From: Spiroplasma sp. NBRC 100390
GTDB taxonomy: Bacteria > Bacillota_I > Bacilli_A > Mycoplasmatales > Mycoplasmataceae
DNA length: 64,000 nt
Reading direction: 5' to 3'
Assembly: GCF_001886495.1 (NCBI RefSeq)
Contig: NZ_CP018022.1
Coordinates: 62,001 to 126,000, forward strand
Position numbers and translations under genes: made by a program
Shown: positions 24,954 through 35,107 of the stretch, in pieces
Numbering within the stretch: position 1 is the first letter of the stretch
Layout: each line of letters starts with the position of its first letter
The notes under the pieces: generated by a model
Told to the model about the DNA's origin: nothing
What the model saw: only the letters and a program-made list of their open reading frames with translations
Databases searched by the model: none

Positions 24954-24981
24954 AAATAAGGTTATTTGTTTAATCACACGT

Positions 24982-25058
24982 GGCGGTTGTGGCGAAGAGG
25001 TTAACGCTCCGGATTGTGGCTCCGGCACTCGTGGGTTCAAGTCCCATCAGCCGCCCCA
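24982..25058 (+). tRNA. tRNA-His (anticodon GTG)
   Basis: Cloverleaf: acceptor GCGGTTG/CAGCCGC; D-arm GCG/CGC; anticodon stem CCGGA/TCCGG with loop TTGTGGC; T-arm GTGGG/CCCAT around TTCAAGT. The extra G-1 (24982) pairs with discriminator C73, the identity mark of tRNA-His. CCA is encoded (25056-25058). Confidence 0.95.
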
Positions 25059-25064
25059 TTTTTT

Positions 25065-25097
25065 AACTACAGATGAGTAGTTTTTTTTTTTTTTTTT
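25065..25097 (+). terminator. terminator after tRNA-His
   Basis: 6-bp stem AACTAC/GTAGTT with loop AGATGA, followed directly by a long T tract ending at 25097. Confidence 0.85.
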
Positions 25098-25345
25098 GTA
25101 AATTTGTTAAATGACCAAGACTTTTTTTCGCGCTAGTTACTGCTTTTTTATTTACTTAATAAATATAACTGTTATAATTATTGTGTTGACGTATTTAAAA
25201 TAATTTTTATTTTAAATTAATTAATATCAAAAAACAAAATTTTATATTATGGCAACTTATAATTTTACAAACATCTTTTTATTGTGTTATTTTTAATTGT
25301 TTTTTGTTGTAATTTTTATTAATGGATTAATAGGGAGGCAGCATA
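25098..25345 (+). other. noncoding leader/gap before DUF402 gene
   Basis: Possible promoter TTTACT (25151-25156), 16-nt spacer, TATAAT (25173-25178), implying a leader near 160 nt. A second TATAAT is at 25258-25263 without a good -35. No ORF is seen. Confidence 0.4.
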
Positions 25346-25888
25346 ATGGACACGTTACAAGTTGGAGATAGCGTTTTAGTACATGCTTACAAACATAATG
25401 GTTCGGTTTATCGTAGTTGAGAATCAGCTGTTGTTTTATTATTAGAAGAGGAATATATTGTTTTAGTAAATGAAGATGTGACCGTGACTGAATTAAACGG
25501 AAGAAAATGAAAAACAAATGAGCCAGCAATTTGGATTTTTAATCGCAAAAATTGAAGTAATATCATTTGTATGTTCAAAGAAACCGGGATTAATTATTAT
25601 TGTAATATTGCATCACCATTTATTATGGATCAAAAGACAATTAAATATATTGATTATGATTTAGATATTAAAGTTTTTACTGATGGAAGTTATAAAATTT
25701 TAGATTTAAAAGAATTTAATCGGAATCGAATTGCCTGAAAATATACACGTGATATTATTAATGTGATTTGAACAGAAATTGATAATTTAAAATATCTAAT
25801 TAAAAATAAAAAATTTATTTTTGAGCATGAACGAGCATTGGAATTGTGAAAACAGTATTTAGAATTAAAACCAAAAATTAGAAAATAA
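25346..25888 (+). CDS. DUF402 nucleotide phosphatase-like protein (YgaC/Ntdp type)
   Basis: 180 aa, ATG after AGGGAGGCAGCATA. It follows the DUF402 pattern: VHAYKHNGSVYRSW, then TNEPAIWIFNRKNWSNIICMF near the middle. Next come FKETGINYYCNIASPF, YIDYDLDIKVFTDG and LDLKEF. Relatives in Firmicutes hydrolyse nucleoside tri- and diphosphates with metal held by the acidic DYDLD-type residues. TGA(Trp) is used throughout. The stop overlaps the terminator. It is a single-gene unit behind tRNA-His. Confidence 0.85.
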
Positions 25889-25908
25889 ATCCGTTATGGA
25901 TTTTTTTT
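25887..25908 (+). terminator. terminator overlapping stop of DUF402 gene
   Basis: 6-bp stem AAATCC/GGATTT with loop GTTAT, then T-run. Confidence 0.8.
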
Positions 25909-25959
25909 AATTACAACAAATAATTTGGGGATAGGAAGACAAAGTCAACTAGGAAAGAG

Positions 25960-26022
25960 ATTATTTTTTATTAAAATAATTCTTATTGTTTGTATTGTTT
26001 CTTTAAATATAATGGATATAAT
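25960..26022 (+). promoter_or_regulatory. operator-like repeat and double promoter of GH1 gene
   Basis: Inverted repeat ATTATTTT/AAAATAAT (25960-25980). Then two staggered promoters: TTGTTT 25986 with TATAAT 26008-26013, and TTGTTT 25995 with TATAAT 26017-26022, each with a 16-nt spacer. Confidence 0.5.
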
Positions 26023-26051
26023 AAGACTTGTATTTAGAGAGGAGATTTCTG

Positions 26052-27458
26052 ATGGGACAGTATAATTTTGAAAAAAATTTTTTATGAGGGAGTGCCTTTT
26101 CAGGACCACAAACAGAAAGTGCTTTTTTTGAAGACGGTAAATCCGCTTCAAATTGAGATCATTGATTTAAAATTGAAAAATATCGTTTTTTCAATCAGCA
26201 ACCGTGCTTAAATGATTTTTACCATCGTTATCCAGAAGATATTAAAATTGCGAAAGAATTAAATTTTAATTCATTACGAACATCAATTCAATGAACTAGA
26301 TTAATTCCAGATGGTAAAACAATTAACCCAAAAGGGGTTGAGTTTTATAATAATGTTATCAATGAGATGTTAAAAAATAACATTAAACCAATTATTAACT
26401 TATTTCATTTTGATATGCCACATTGAGCACAAGAAAAAGGTGGATGGTTATCACGCGAAGTAGTTGATGCTTTTGTTTTTTATGCTAGAACTTGCTTTGA
26501 ACTATTTGGTGATCGTGTTGAAATGTTTACAACTTTCAACGAACCAATTGTTGTTATTGAAGGCGGATATTGATATGATTGACATCGACCAAATGAAGTT
26601 AATATGCAAGCAGGGATGCAAGCACAATGGAATAGTTTAATTGCTCACTTAAAAGCAGTTAAAGAATATCGTAATTTAAAATTGCCAGGACAAATTGGAG
26701 CGATTTTAAGTATTTCACCATCGATTCCTCGCAGTCAAAACAAAGCAGATTTGCAAGCAGCAAAATGATATGATTTGTTCACAACTAATAGCTTTTTAGA
26801 CCCGATGGTTAAAAACATTTATCCCCAAGAGTTAAAAGAAGTGGCGGAAAAATATCATTTTATGTGAAACATTACAGCCGGAGATGAAGACTTAATTAAG
26901 GACGAAAATTTGAAACTTGATTTTTTAGGAATTAATTTTTATCAGCCAATGCGAGTAAAATGTGTTGATTTTATTCCAGATTTTGCCAATGGAGCAATTA
27001 CACCACATTACTTTTATCAACCATATGAAATGCCGGGACGTCGGATGAATCCTTACCGTGGGTGAGAGATTTTCCCAAAAGCAATTTATTTGGCCTTAAT
27101 GAATTTAAAAGAAAATTATGGTAATATTCCTGTCTATATTTCTGAAAATGGTATGGGAGTTGAAAATGAAGAACGGTTTTTAGACAATGGAGTTATTAAT
27201 GACCAATATCGAATTGATTTTGTCAAAGAACATTTGGCATGAGTTCATAAGGCAATTAGCGAAGGATCAAATTGTTTTGGTTATCATTCTTGAGCTTATA
27301 TTGATAACTGATCATGAATGAATGCTTATAAAAATCGTTATGGTTTTGTTCAATTAGATTTAGAAAATAATGCAAAACGAGTTTTAAAAAAATCAGCAAT
27401 CTTTATTGCAAAAGTGGCCAAGACAGGTACTTTTGAATATGATAGCGAATTAATTTAA
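26052..27458 (+). CDS. bglA: GH1 6-phospho-beta-glucosidase
   Basis: 468-aa cytoplasmic glycosidase that would split PTS-imported 6-phospho-beta-glucosides. It begins NFEKNFLWGSAFSGPQTES, the family N-terminus. The acid/base is Glu164 in TFNEP and the nucleophile Glu365 in SENGMG. The C-terminal phosphate-binding segment WSWMNAYKNRYGF keeps the Lys/Tyr typical of phospho-glycosidases. The ATG follows AGAGGAGATTTCTG. A small hypothetical gene starts 10 nt downstream and is likely co-transcribed. The gene symbol is by family, not by proven substrate. Confidence 0.9.
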
Positions 27459-27468
27459 AGGTTTTATA

Positions 27469-28083
27469 ATGAAGATTACAAACCAAGAGCATTTGGATGC
27501 GTTACGAAAAGAATATGATGATAATCATGCCAAGTTTAATCAACAAGTTTATGTTTCTCGTTATAGTGAGTCATCACGGATTTTAAAGTTAATTCGTGTT
27601 GTAAAAGTAAAAAAACCATTGGATGAAACTTTTCAGACATTACTAACAATGTTAGCGAAAGATATGAACGGAAATTTAACCTATGATGATTTAGAAGATG
27701 GCGCATTTTATCGTGCCGGAACAAAGGATAAAAAACGAGAAATGCATTTAGCTGCTTTTCATGAAAATAAAGAAGTTACTTTAGAATGATTTACTCCAGA
27801 AGCTTGGATTAGCAAAAATTTTCGTTTTGTTAGTAAAAATAAAGGTAAAACAACAAAAATTATTTATTTAGAAATTGTTAAAAGTTTAAAAGCAAAAACT
27901 GGATACTTAGAACAAATTATGCGAAATAATTATATTAAAGCAGAGGTTATTCGTTTTGATATGCAAATGTATGAGTTAAAGAAAAACTTAGCAGTATTAT
28001 CACCAAAACAAGTAGAGAATTATCAAATTAAAATGAGTAGTTGAAAAGAACGTTTGGGAAGTATTCGCTTATTTTCAAAGTAA
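27469..28083 (+). CDS. hypothetical soluble protein
   Basis: 204 aa, starting MKITNQEHLDALRKEYDDNH; ATG after AAAGGTTTTATA. No signal peptide or membrane segment; rich in Lys and predicted mostly helical in its second half. Two TGA(Trp) codons. No domain is recognised. It lies 10 nt behind the GH1 gene and ahead of a strong terminator, so expression should follow the glycosidase. Confidence 0.75.
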
Positions 28084-28086
28084 ATT

Positions 28087-28130
28087 AAAAAAAGATATAT
28101 TAATTGACAATGTCAAATATATCTTTTTTT
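28087..28130. terminator. long bidirectional terminator
   Basis: A-rich arm with GATATAT pairs with ATATATC plus T-run; an inner TTGAC/GTCAA stem extends it. It separates the GH1 unit from the opposing small gene. Confidence 0.85.
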
Positions 28131-28133
28131 AAT

Positions 28134-28328
28134 TTATTTAATAAAAAAAGAAACAATAATAATAATTAACACTGCTAAACTACAAACTGCACCAGAAATA
28201 AAAAGAATATGGTTTTTATAATATAAATACCGATGAAAGTGTTTTTCAATAACACGAATTATCATTCAAATGATAAAAAAGACAGCAGCAGGAATAAATG
28301 CAAAATAAATATAAAAAGATGGTGTCAT
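28134..28328 (-). CDS. 64-aa two-TM membrane protein
   Basis: ATG complements 28326-28328 behind AGAGAGGTAAAAAG; stop complements 28134-28136. It starts MTPSFYIYFAFIPAAVFF. Two hydrophobic segments (about 5-25 and 42-63) flank a basic loop with HRYLYYKNH. The layout is like the 66-aa protein at 30976-31176, and both lie on the - strand beside the PTS EIIBC genes. Function unknown. Confidence 0.65.
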
Positions 28329-28408
28329 ATCTCTTTTTACCTCTCTATCTTATTATTATATCAAAAAATAGAATAATTTTCTTAATTTTATAGAAAGTTT
28401 AAAAAATA

Positions 28409-28438
28409 TTGCTTTATTATTATTTCCTAGTATATAAT
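28409..28438 (+). promoter_or_regulatory. promoter of EIIB-EIIC genes
   Basis: TTGCTT (28409-28414), 18-nt spacer, TATAAT (28433-28438); AGAAAGG precedes the EIIB start. Confidence 0.6.
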
Positions 28439-28476
28439 AAAAAAGAAGGTAACTTCAATAGAAAGGTAGCGTTGTT

Positions 28477-28767
28477 ATGAAAAAAATTTTACTAGTATGT
28501 TCAGCTGGAATGAGTACTTCAATTTTAGTTAAAAAAATGAAGGAAGCGGCTGAAAATATGGATATTGATGTTGAAATAGAAGCAAAAGCAATGGCTGAAG
28601 CACAATCGGTTTTAGAAGATTGAGATGTTATTTTACTTGGTCCACAAGTAAAATATATTGAAAATAATATTAAAAGTATGACAAAAAAACCTGTTTCAGT
28701 TATTGATCCTAAGATTTATGCTTTAGGAAAAGGGAAAGAGGCCTTAGAATTAGCTTTAAAATTATAA
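28477..28767 (+). CDS. celA: PTS lactose/cellobiose-family EIIB
   Basis: 96-aa cytoplasmic phosphocarrier of the Lac family. MKKILLVCSAGMSTSIL carries the phosphorylated Cys8 in the signature loop. The rest follows the EIIB fold, with DVILLGPQVKY near residues 50-60. It would pass phosphate from EIIA (34770-35102) to sugar held by EIIC, which starts 54 nt downstream. Confidence 0.93.
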
Positions 28768-28821
28768 TTGCTTAATTCTAGATTACCATTAAGAAAGAAT
28801 TAGGAAGGAATTCAATATATA

Positions 28822-30912
28822 ATGGAAAAAAATAATGATAAGTTTACTCCTGATAAGGTTAAAAAAGAGCACAAGGTAGCTTTTAAAACTTGGTGGAATA
28901 ATAAAGCATTACCAACAATGTCAAAATTAGGAAACCAACGACACTTATCAGCAATTCGTGATTCATTTGGAACGATGATTCCGTTGATTATTGCCGGAGG
29001 GATCGGTTTATTAATTGATGCGATTATATTTGGGGGTGCTGGTTCTGGGAAAGTATCTTTATTAGGACTTTTTGCCAGAGCAGCAGGATATAGTTGAGAT
29101 TCAATTGGGGCATTATTTGCTGACACAACAACTAGTTGGGGAAAAGCATCTCAAATTGGGGCTTTAGCTTTTGGGCAAATTCAAATTGCAACAATTGGGG
29201 CAATGTCATTATATTTTGCTTTCTTATTAGGCTATTTTTTAGCTTTATCAAGAAATTATAAATCACCGGTTATTGCTGGTTTAGCATCTTTTGCCGGGTT
29301 TATTATTGCAAGTATGGGACAAGTTTCATTCTTTATGGATTCAAAAGGATTATTTACTGCTTTAATTATTGGGATCGCCACAACTGAACTTTTTGTCTGG
29401 TTTGGAAATATGAAAAAATTAGAGATTCAATTACCTGCTGGTGTACCACCAGCTGTTGGAAAATCATTTGCGGTATTTTTACCAATGGTTTTTACCTTAA
29501 GTATTATTGGTGTTTTTAATATTTTATTTTTAGCACCAGCAATTGCCCTACCAAATATTGGTTTTGAGGTTGAACAATGAAATACATTAGTTTCTTCAGG
29601 AAACTTATGAAATGCAAATATGAGTGGGAACGTAACACTTAACAATTTTGCTAATTTCTTATCATCGACTTATGGTGTGGAAATTTTTCAAAAAATTAAT
29701 GGTGGCTGAGACTTTACAGCAAAAGGAGCGGGTTGAGCAATGATTTTTGGTCAAGCCGATATCACAGCTGTTCAAGCAGCTTTTGGTAACTTTGGAGTAG
29801 GAAATCAAGCAACAATGGAAGCTTGATTCGCTAACTTTGATCCAAAGAATGCTGGTGGATTAATGTCTTCAACAGGGTGAAATTCACTAGGACAATTTAT
29901 TTTAGCACAAGGTGGTAACCATGGTGGTATCATCGGTGGTAATAAAGGCATTGAATTTTTATCAGCAAATATGTTCTTTTCAACAAATGCTGCTGGTGAA
30001 GCGTTCTTGACAATTTCAGAACGTTATGTAACTGTTCCAATTGGAGCTAATGCATTTGGGTTTGGAGCAGCAATTTATCGCTTCTTTACTTCATGATTCA
30101 TTGGTTTTGCAACTGGTAACGGTGGACTAGGTTTAGCTGTTATTTATGTTTTCTTTATTTCATTCTTCTGATTTTTTGGAGTTCATGGTTCAAACATTAT
30201 GGCTGCTATTTTTGAACCAATTTGATGAATGATTATTGGTGTTAATACCGCATTAATTTCAGCGGGGTTATCAGCAAGAACGAATTTAAATGATCAAGTT
30301 GGAATATTTGGGAAACCATTCTTTGATATCTATATGAATATTGGAGGTTCAGGAGCAACATTAGGATTACTAATTATGGTTCTGATTCTATCACGTCGTC
30401 GTGAACTAAAAGAGGTTTCTAAATATGCTTTACCTGCTGGATGTTTTAACATTAATGAGCCAGTTATCTTTGGGTTTCCGTTAGTATTAAATCCGACTTA
30501 TTTGGCACCGTTTATTTTATCACCAATGACAGCGATGTTAATTGGGTGAGTTGCAACAGGACCATTACATCTTGTTAATGTTGTTTATGTTACTGTTCCT
30601 TGGACAACGCCGTGATTCTTAGGGGCGATTCTCGCCACAGTTGATCCAATGGCAATTCTTATTGCATTAATATGTTTTGTTGTTTCGACAGCAATTTGGA
30701 TTCCGTTTATTTTGTTAGATAATATGACATATTATCGTAAATTAAAAAAAACTGATCCAGTTGCATATGAAGAAGAAATGAAATACTTACATGATAAAAC
30801 ATATCGGAATCAAGTTAAAGCAGAAGCAAAAGCAGAAAAAAATCAAGCAAAAATTGATCTTAAAAAAGCTCGTGAAGCAAAAAAAGCAGAACATCGTTCT
30901 GCTAAGAAATAA
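28822..30912 (+). CDS. celB: PTS cellobiose-family EIIC with large insertion
   Basis: 696-aa membrane permease, well above the ~420-450 aa norm of cellobiose EIIC. The N-terminal half (to about residue 250) and the C-terminal half (from about 410) match the family, including GVHGSNIM and NINEPVIFG. Between them (about 255-405) lies a Gly/Asn-rich mostly polar insertion with few long hydrophobic runs, so probably an extracytoplasmic domain. The C-terminus is a charged Lys/Ala-rich helix. The partner EIIA is encoded 3.9 kb downstream with the GH1/GH170 genes. Confidence 0.88.
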
Positions 30913-30918
30913 TATAAT

Positions 30919-30954
30919 GCGCCTACTGCTAACTAATTAGTGGTTGGTGCTTTT
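30919..30954 (+). terminator. terminator after EIIC
   Basis: 14-nt arms starting GCGCC and ending GGTGC pair with some G-U pairs around loop CTAA; TTTT follows. Confidence 0.75.
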
Positions 30955-30975
30955 CAATTTTTCTGATAAATTATT

Positions 30976-31176
30976 TTAAGCAAAAACAGTTACTGCTAGA
31001 ATTAATAAAATTAGAAAAATGCTAAGACAAACACTATAAGAGACAATTAAAGCAATTTTGTGTCATGCTGAATAACGTTGTAATACTCTTGTTCGAAATC
31101 TTGTTATTGTTCAAACAATAAAAGGAATAACAAAGAAGATTACCGCTATAATTATGACAATATATTGTGTCGACAT
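30976..31176 (-). CDS. 66-aa two-TM membrane protein
   Basis: ATG complements 31174-31176 after AAGGTGATTAAAA; stop complements 30976-30978. It starts MSTQYIVIIIAVIFFVIPF. Two hydrophobic segments enclose a basic loop with RFRTRVLQRY. Similar in size, layout and orientation to the 64-aa protein at 28134-28328. A possible - strand promoter lies in 31195-31225. Confidence 0.65.
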
Positions 31177-31249
31177 TTTTAATCACCTTATATAATCTTA
31201 ACGAAATAAAATTGAGAAAACAACAATAAGGTTTAGAAAGAGGGAAATT

Positions 31250-32734
31250 ATGACTGAAAAAAAATTTATTTTTGCTGCATCAACATGTGCTTTTCAAATT
31301 GAAGGTGGCCGCAATTTAGGAGGACGAACAGATTCAATTTGAGATGAGTTTACAAAACGTAATTTTTCAATTCCGCCATTAGGAAAAGCAGAACGTGAAA
31401 TTAATTCAATTGCAGTGGCAGCTGATTTTTATAGTAAATATAAGACTGATGCGCGTATTATGAAACGGATGGGATTGCAAGGGTTTGTTTATAATATGGA
31501 TTGAACACGAATTTTTCCAAAAAATAGTACAGATTTTAATCCAGAAGGACTTAAGTTTTATGATGATGTTTTCAAGACATTACTTGAAAATGGGGTTAAA
31601 CCAATCCCAATCTTATATCATTGAGATACTCCAATGTGAGCAGAAGTTCAAGGTGGTTTTGAGAATCGGGATGTGATAGAATGATTTCGAAACTATGTAA
31701 AAATTGTTTTTCGTTATTTAGGGAAATATAGTGATTTATGATTTGTTAATGATGAAAATTCAAGTTTTACTTTAGATGGATATTTAAGTGACTATTTACC
31801 ACCAGCAAAAAATAACAAAACAGCTTTTGTTAAAGCTATTCATCATTTAAATCTTAGTGCGGCGATTGCCAAAGAAGAATTCGAATTAGCAAAAGAAGCT
31901 GGTTATATTGCAAAAGATGCTTTATTAGGAATTGATCATGATTGAGCACCACCACACCAATACCAAACCGGTGATGAAACTGCAGTGGAAAAATATAATG
32001 CATGATTTAAAGACTTTTTCTTAGATCCAAACTTAAAAGGAACTTATCCAGATGTTTTTTTTCAATGATTACAAGATGAAAAAATTAATTTTGTTATTTC
32101 AGAACAAGATTTAGCATTATTAGCAAAAAACCGGTTAGATTTAATTGGGTGAAATTATTATCGCCCCTGTTATATTACAAACGATCAAAACAAAGATGAT
32201 TTAAAACTACTTCATCAAAAGAGTCATACTTTCTTTGTTTCTGGTTTTAAACAAGTCTTTCCAAAAGATATTGAATATACAAAATGGAACTGGATTATTG
32301 ATCCATCAATGCTAGCAACGGGGGCTGAAATTTTATGAAAAGAATATCAGAAACCCATTATGATTATTGAAAACGGGATGGGTGATTTTGATGATAAAAC
32401 GGGACAATTAATTCTTGATAAAGATCGCATTCGTTATTTAAGTCTCCATTTGGCAGAAGTTTTGAAGGCGATTGAACGGGGTGTTAATTTAATTGGATAT
32501 TCATTATGAACTTACTGTGACATTTTTTCACCAAGTGGTGGCTATCGAAAAGACTATGGTCTAGTTTCGGTTGATTTTAATAGCAAAGTTAAAACACGGA
32601 CACCGAAATTATCTTATGTTTGATATAAACGGGTAATTGCTTCGCAGGGAAAAAATTTAGCCTTTAATGATGATGAGACCTTAACAGAGCTATTAAAAAC
32701 GGAATTATCAACATGAGATTTTTGGTATCAATAG
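31250..32734 (+). CDS. GH1 family protein, divergent phospho-glycosidase
   Basis: 494 aa. It starts MTEKKFIFAASTCAFQIEGG; ATG after AGAGGGAAATT. GH1 blocks include LYHWDTPMWAE and IENGMG with nucleophile Glu374. The acid/base region reads FVNDENS instead of TFNEP. Glu169 is in register, but the invariant Asn before it is Asp168. The phosphate-binding area SGGYRKDYGLVSVD is recognisable. A TATAAT at 31191-31196 may drive it together with the next four genes (gaps 5-19 nt). Confidence 0.85.
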
Positions 32735-32744
32735 GGAGGTTTAA

Positions 32745-33779
32745 ATGAAAATAGTCTTTATTGGCGCAGGGCGAATTGTAAAATGATTTTTAGATGATTT
32801 AAAAAATACAAAGTATCACGATAAAATAACATTATTTGGGATTTATAATTTAACATATGAGAAAGCGGTGCACTACCAGACTGAATATCAAATTCAAAAA
32901 GTTTATCAATCGTTAGATGATGTTCTTCAAGATGCAGCAAACTTTGATTTAGCCTATATTGGAACAAGTGATGCAACCCATTATGAAATTGCAAAGCAAT
33001 TGTTAACTAATAAAATTAATGTTTTTTGTGAAAAACCGTTAACTTTATCATATCAAACTGCAAAAGAATTATATGATTTGGCAAGGAGTAATAATGTTTT
33101 ATTATTTGATGGTATTAAAACTGGTTTTTCGCCAGTCTATCGCTTGATGCGTAAAGATATTGAAACTGGTCTAATTGGAACAATTGAGTATTTAAATGCT
33201 AGTCATGCTAAGGTTTCAACTAGTGGTAAGAAACCGCAACCAATTCCAAATGATCCAAGATTTGTTGGGTTACATCTCGCCGGAGGGATGTATGCTTTAT
33301 TTATTGGTCTTGATTTATTAGGACCAGTCCAATTAATAACCCATTTAAATAATGCTTATCCAACACATCCTGCGATTTCAACTTCTGTTTTGAATCTTCG
33401 TCATAAAAATAATGGTATTTCAACAATTTTATCAAGTGATAATTTATCAAGTGATTTATCTGCTCAAATTTTAGGAACAGCAGGCTATATTAAATTAGGT
33501 GGTAATTTACAAAAATATAATGTTGATTATCATAAAGATTCGTGCCATATGGCATATACTTATCAAGTTTATGATTTACAAGGAAATTTAATTAAAAATG
33601 TTGATAAACAATTAGTAACCAATGGCGAGGGGTTATGCTTTGAAATTGAACATATTTACGAACTATGAAAAAACCAAAAAATAGAATCAGACATTGTCAC
33701 AAAAGCTATTTCACTAGAAATTATTAAAATTCTAGAATTAACTAATAATACTAATGATAAACAAATTATTGAGTTATAG
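32745..33779 (+). CDS. Gfo/Idh/MocA-family oxidoreductase
   Basis: 344 aa. It starts MKIVFIGAGRIVKWF (Rossmann GxGxI; here IGAGRI), ATG 10 nt after the previous stop with AGGGAGG. FCEKPLTLS near residue 96-104 holds the conserved Lys of the family. The C-terminal alpha/beta domain has the HLAGGMYALFIGLDLLG block. These enzymes oxidise or reduce sugar-like compounds with NAD(P). Its place inside the PTS/GH cluster suggests processing of an unusual sugar released there (inference). Confidence 0.85.
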
Positions 33780-33796
33780 AAAGGAAATAAATTATT

Positions 33797-34750
33797 ATGA
33801 ATGTTTTGGCAATTGATTTAGGGGGGACTAGTTCGAAATGTGCGGTCTTTTCAGCAAAAAAAGCAATTCTTTGTGAATTTAAAGTTGCAACAAAAAAAGG
33901 AGCAATTTTGCAAAATTTAAAAACAGAAATTGATGAACAATTAATTAAATATCAAATTGATTGAACAACAATAGGACAAATTGGTTTTGCTATTCCTGGT
34001 TTTTTAGATGAAAAAAAGGGAATTGTTGTTTTAGCAGGTAATTTAAATTGACATTATTTTAATATTAAAGACGAAGCAGAAAAGATTTTTCAAAAACCAG
34101 TTCATATTATTAATGATGCTAATGCGGCCGCATTAGCTGAATATTGAGATCGAATTTATGATAAAAAAGAATCATTAGTATTATATACTTTAGGAACTGG
34201 TATTGGTGGTGGAATTGTTTTAGATGGTAAACTATGAACTGGTGCAAATGGCTATGCTGGTGAATTTGGTCATGGTGGTTATTTCCAAGACCGCTTTGCT
34301 TGTACTTGTGGATTACCGCATTGCATTGAACCAGTTTCATCTGCAACAGGACTAACAAGATTAATTAATCAAGTGGCTGATGAAAAGTCAGAAAGTTTGT
34401 TAGCTACTTTAAAAAATGAATTACAACGTGATTTAAGATTAGTTGATATTAAACCGTTGTTTGATAAAAATGATGAAATTACAATTGTAACCATTACGGA
34501 AGGATTAATTCCGTTGGCATACCACATTGTTACAATGCTTTATATTTTAAACCCCGAGGTGATTATTTTAGCAGGAGGGGTTACTAATTTGGGTATAAAA
34601 TTAAAACAAATTCTTGAAAATTTAGTTAAAGCGCGAATTGGTGATTTTATGTTAAAAACTTTTAAAATTGAAATTTCTAATTTACAAGATAAAGCAGGAA
34701 TGTATGGAACAGGATATTATGCTCTTTCAAAGATGAATGAGGTAAAATAA
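33797..34750 (+). CDS. ROK-family sugar kinase
   Basis: 317 aa. It starts MNVLAIDLGGTSSKCAVFS, the phosphate-binding motif. Next come NDANAAALAEY (catalytic Asp region) and TLGTGIGGGIV. GEFGHGGY leads into the zinc site with CTCGLPHCIE, the ROK fingerprint. It phosphorylates free glucose-like sugars with ATP, here probably the unphosphorylated half released by the glycosidases. No HTH domain, so a kinase, not a repressor. ATG follows AGAAAGGAAA. Confidence 0.9.
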
Positions 34751-34769
34751 AGAAAAGGAGAAAATTATT

Positions 34770-35102
34770 ATGGAACAAGTAAATTTTGAGGAAGTATCAT
34801 TTGGTATTATTACTTTTGCTGGAATGGCAAAGTCAAATGCTTTAATTGCGATTAAAACAGCAAAAGAAGGAAGCATTGAAAATGCAAATAATTTAATTAC
34901 TGAAGCAGAACAAAACATTATTGAGGCCGAAAAACAACATATGAGTATTATTCAACAAGAAGCCCAAGGTGTTAAACACCAAGTTCCGGTGTTATTTATT
35001 CATGCCGAAGATCAAATGATGACAGCGCAGATGGTTATTGAACTTGCAAAAGAATTTATCGATTTATATGATAAATTGCAAGCAAAAAAGGTTTTAGATT
35101 AA
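34770..35102 (+). CDS. celC: PTS lactose/cellobiose-family EIIA
   Basis: 110-aa helical phosphocarrier. His78 in LFIHAEDQMM is the phosphorylated residue (family VHAQDHLM). The N-terminal segment FGIITFAGMAKSNAL is typical. It accepts phosphate from HPr and hands it to the EIIB at 28477. It lies in a different transcript from EIIB/EIIC, so the three proteins may not be strictly co-expressed. AGAAAAGGAGAA precedes the ATG. Confidence 0.92.
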   Translation: MEQVNFEEVSFGIITFAGMAKSNALIAIKTAKEGSIENANNLITEAEQNIIEAEKQHMSIIQQEAQGVKHQVPVLFIHAEDQMMTAQMVIELAKEFIDLYDKLQAKKVLD

Positions 35103-35107
35103 TTATT

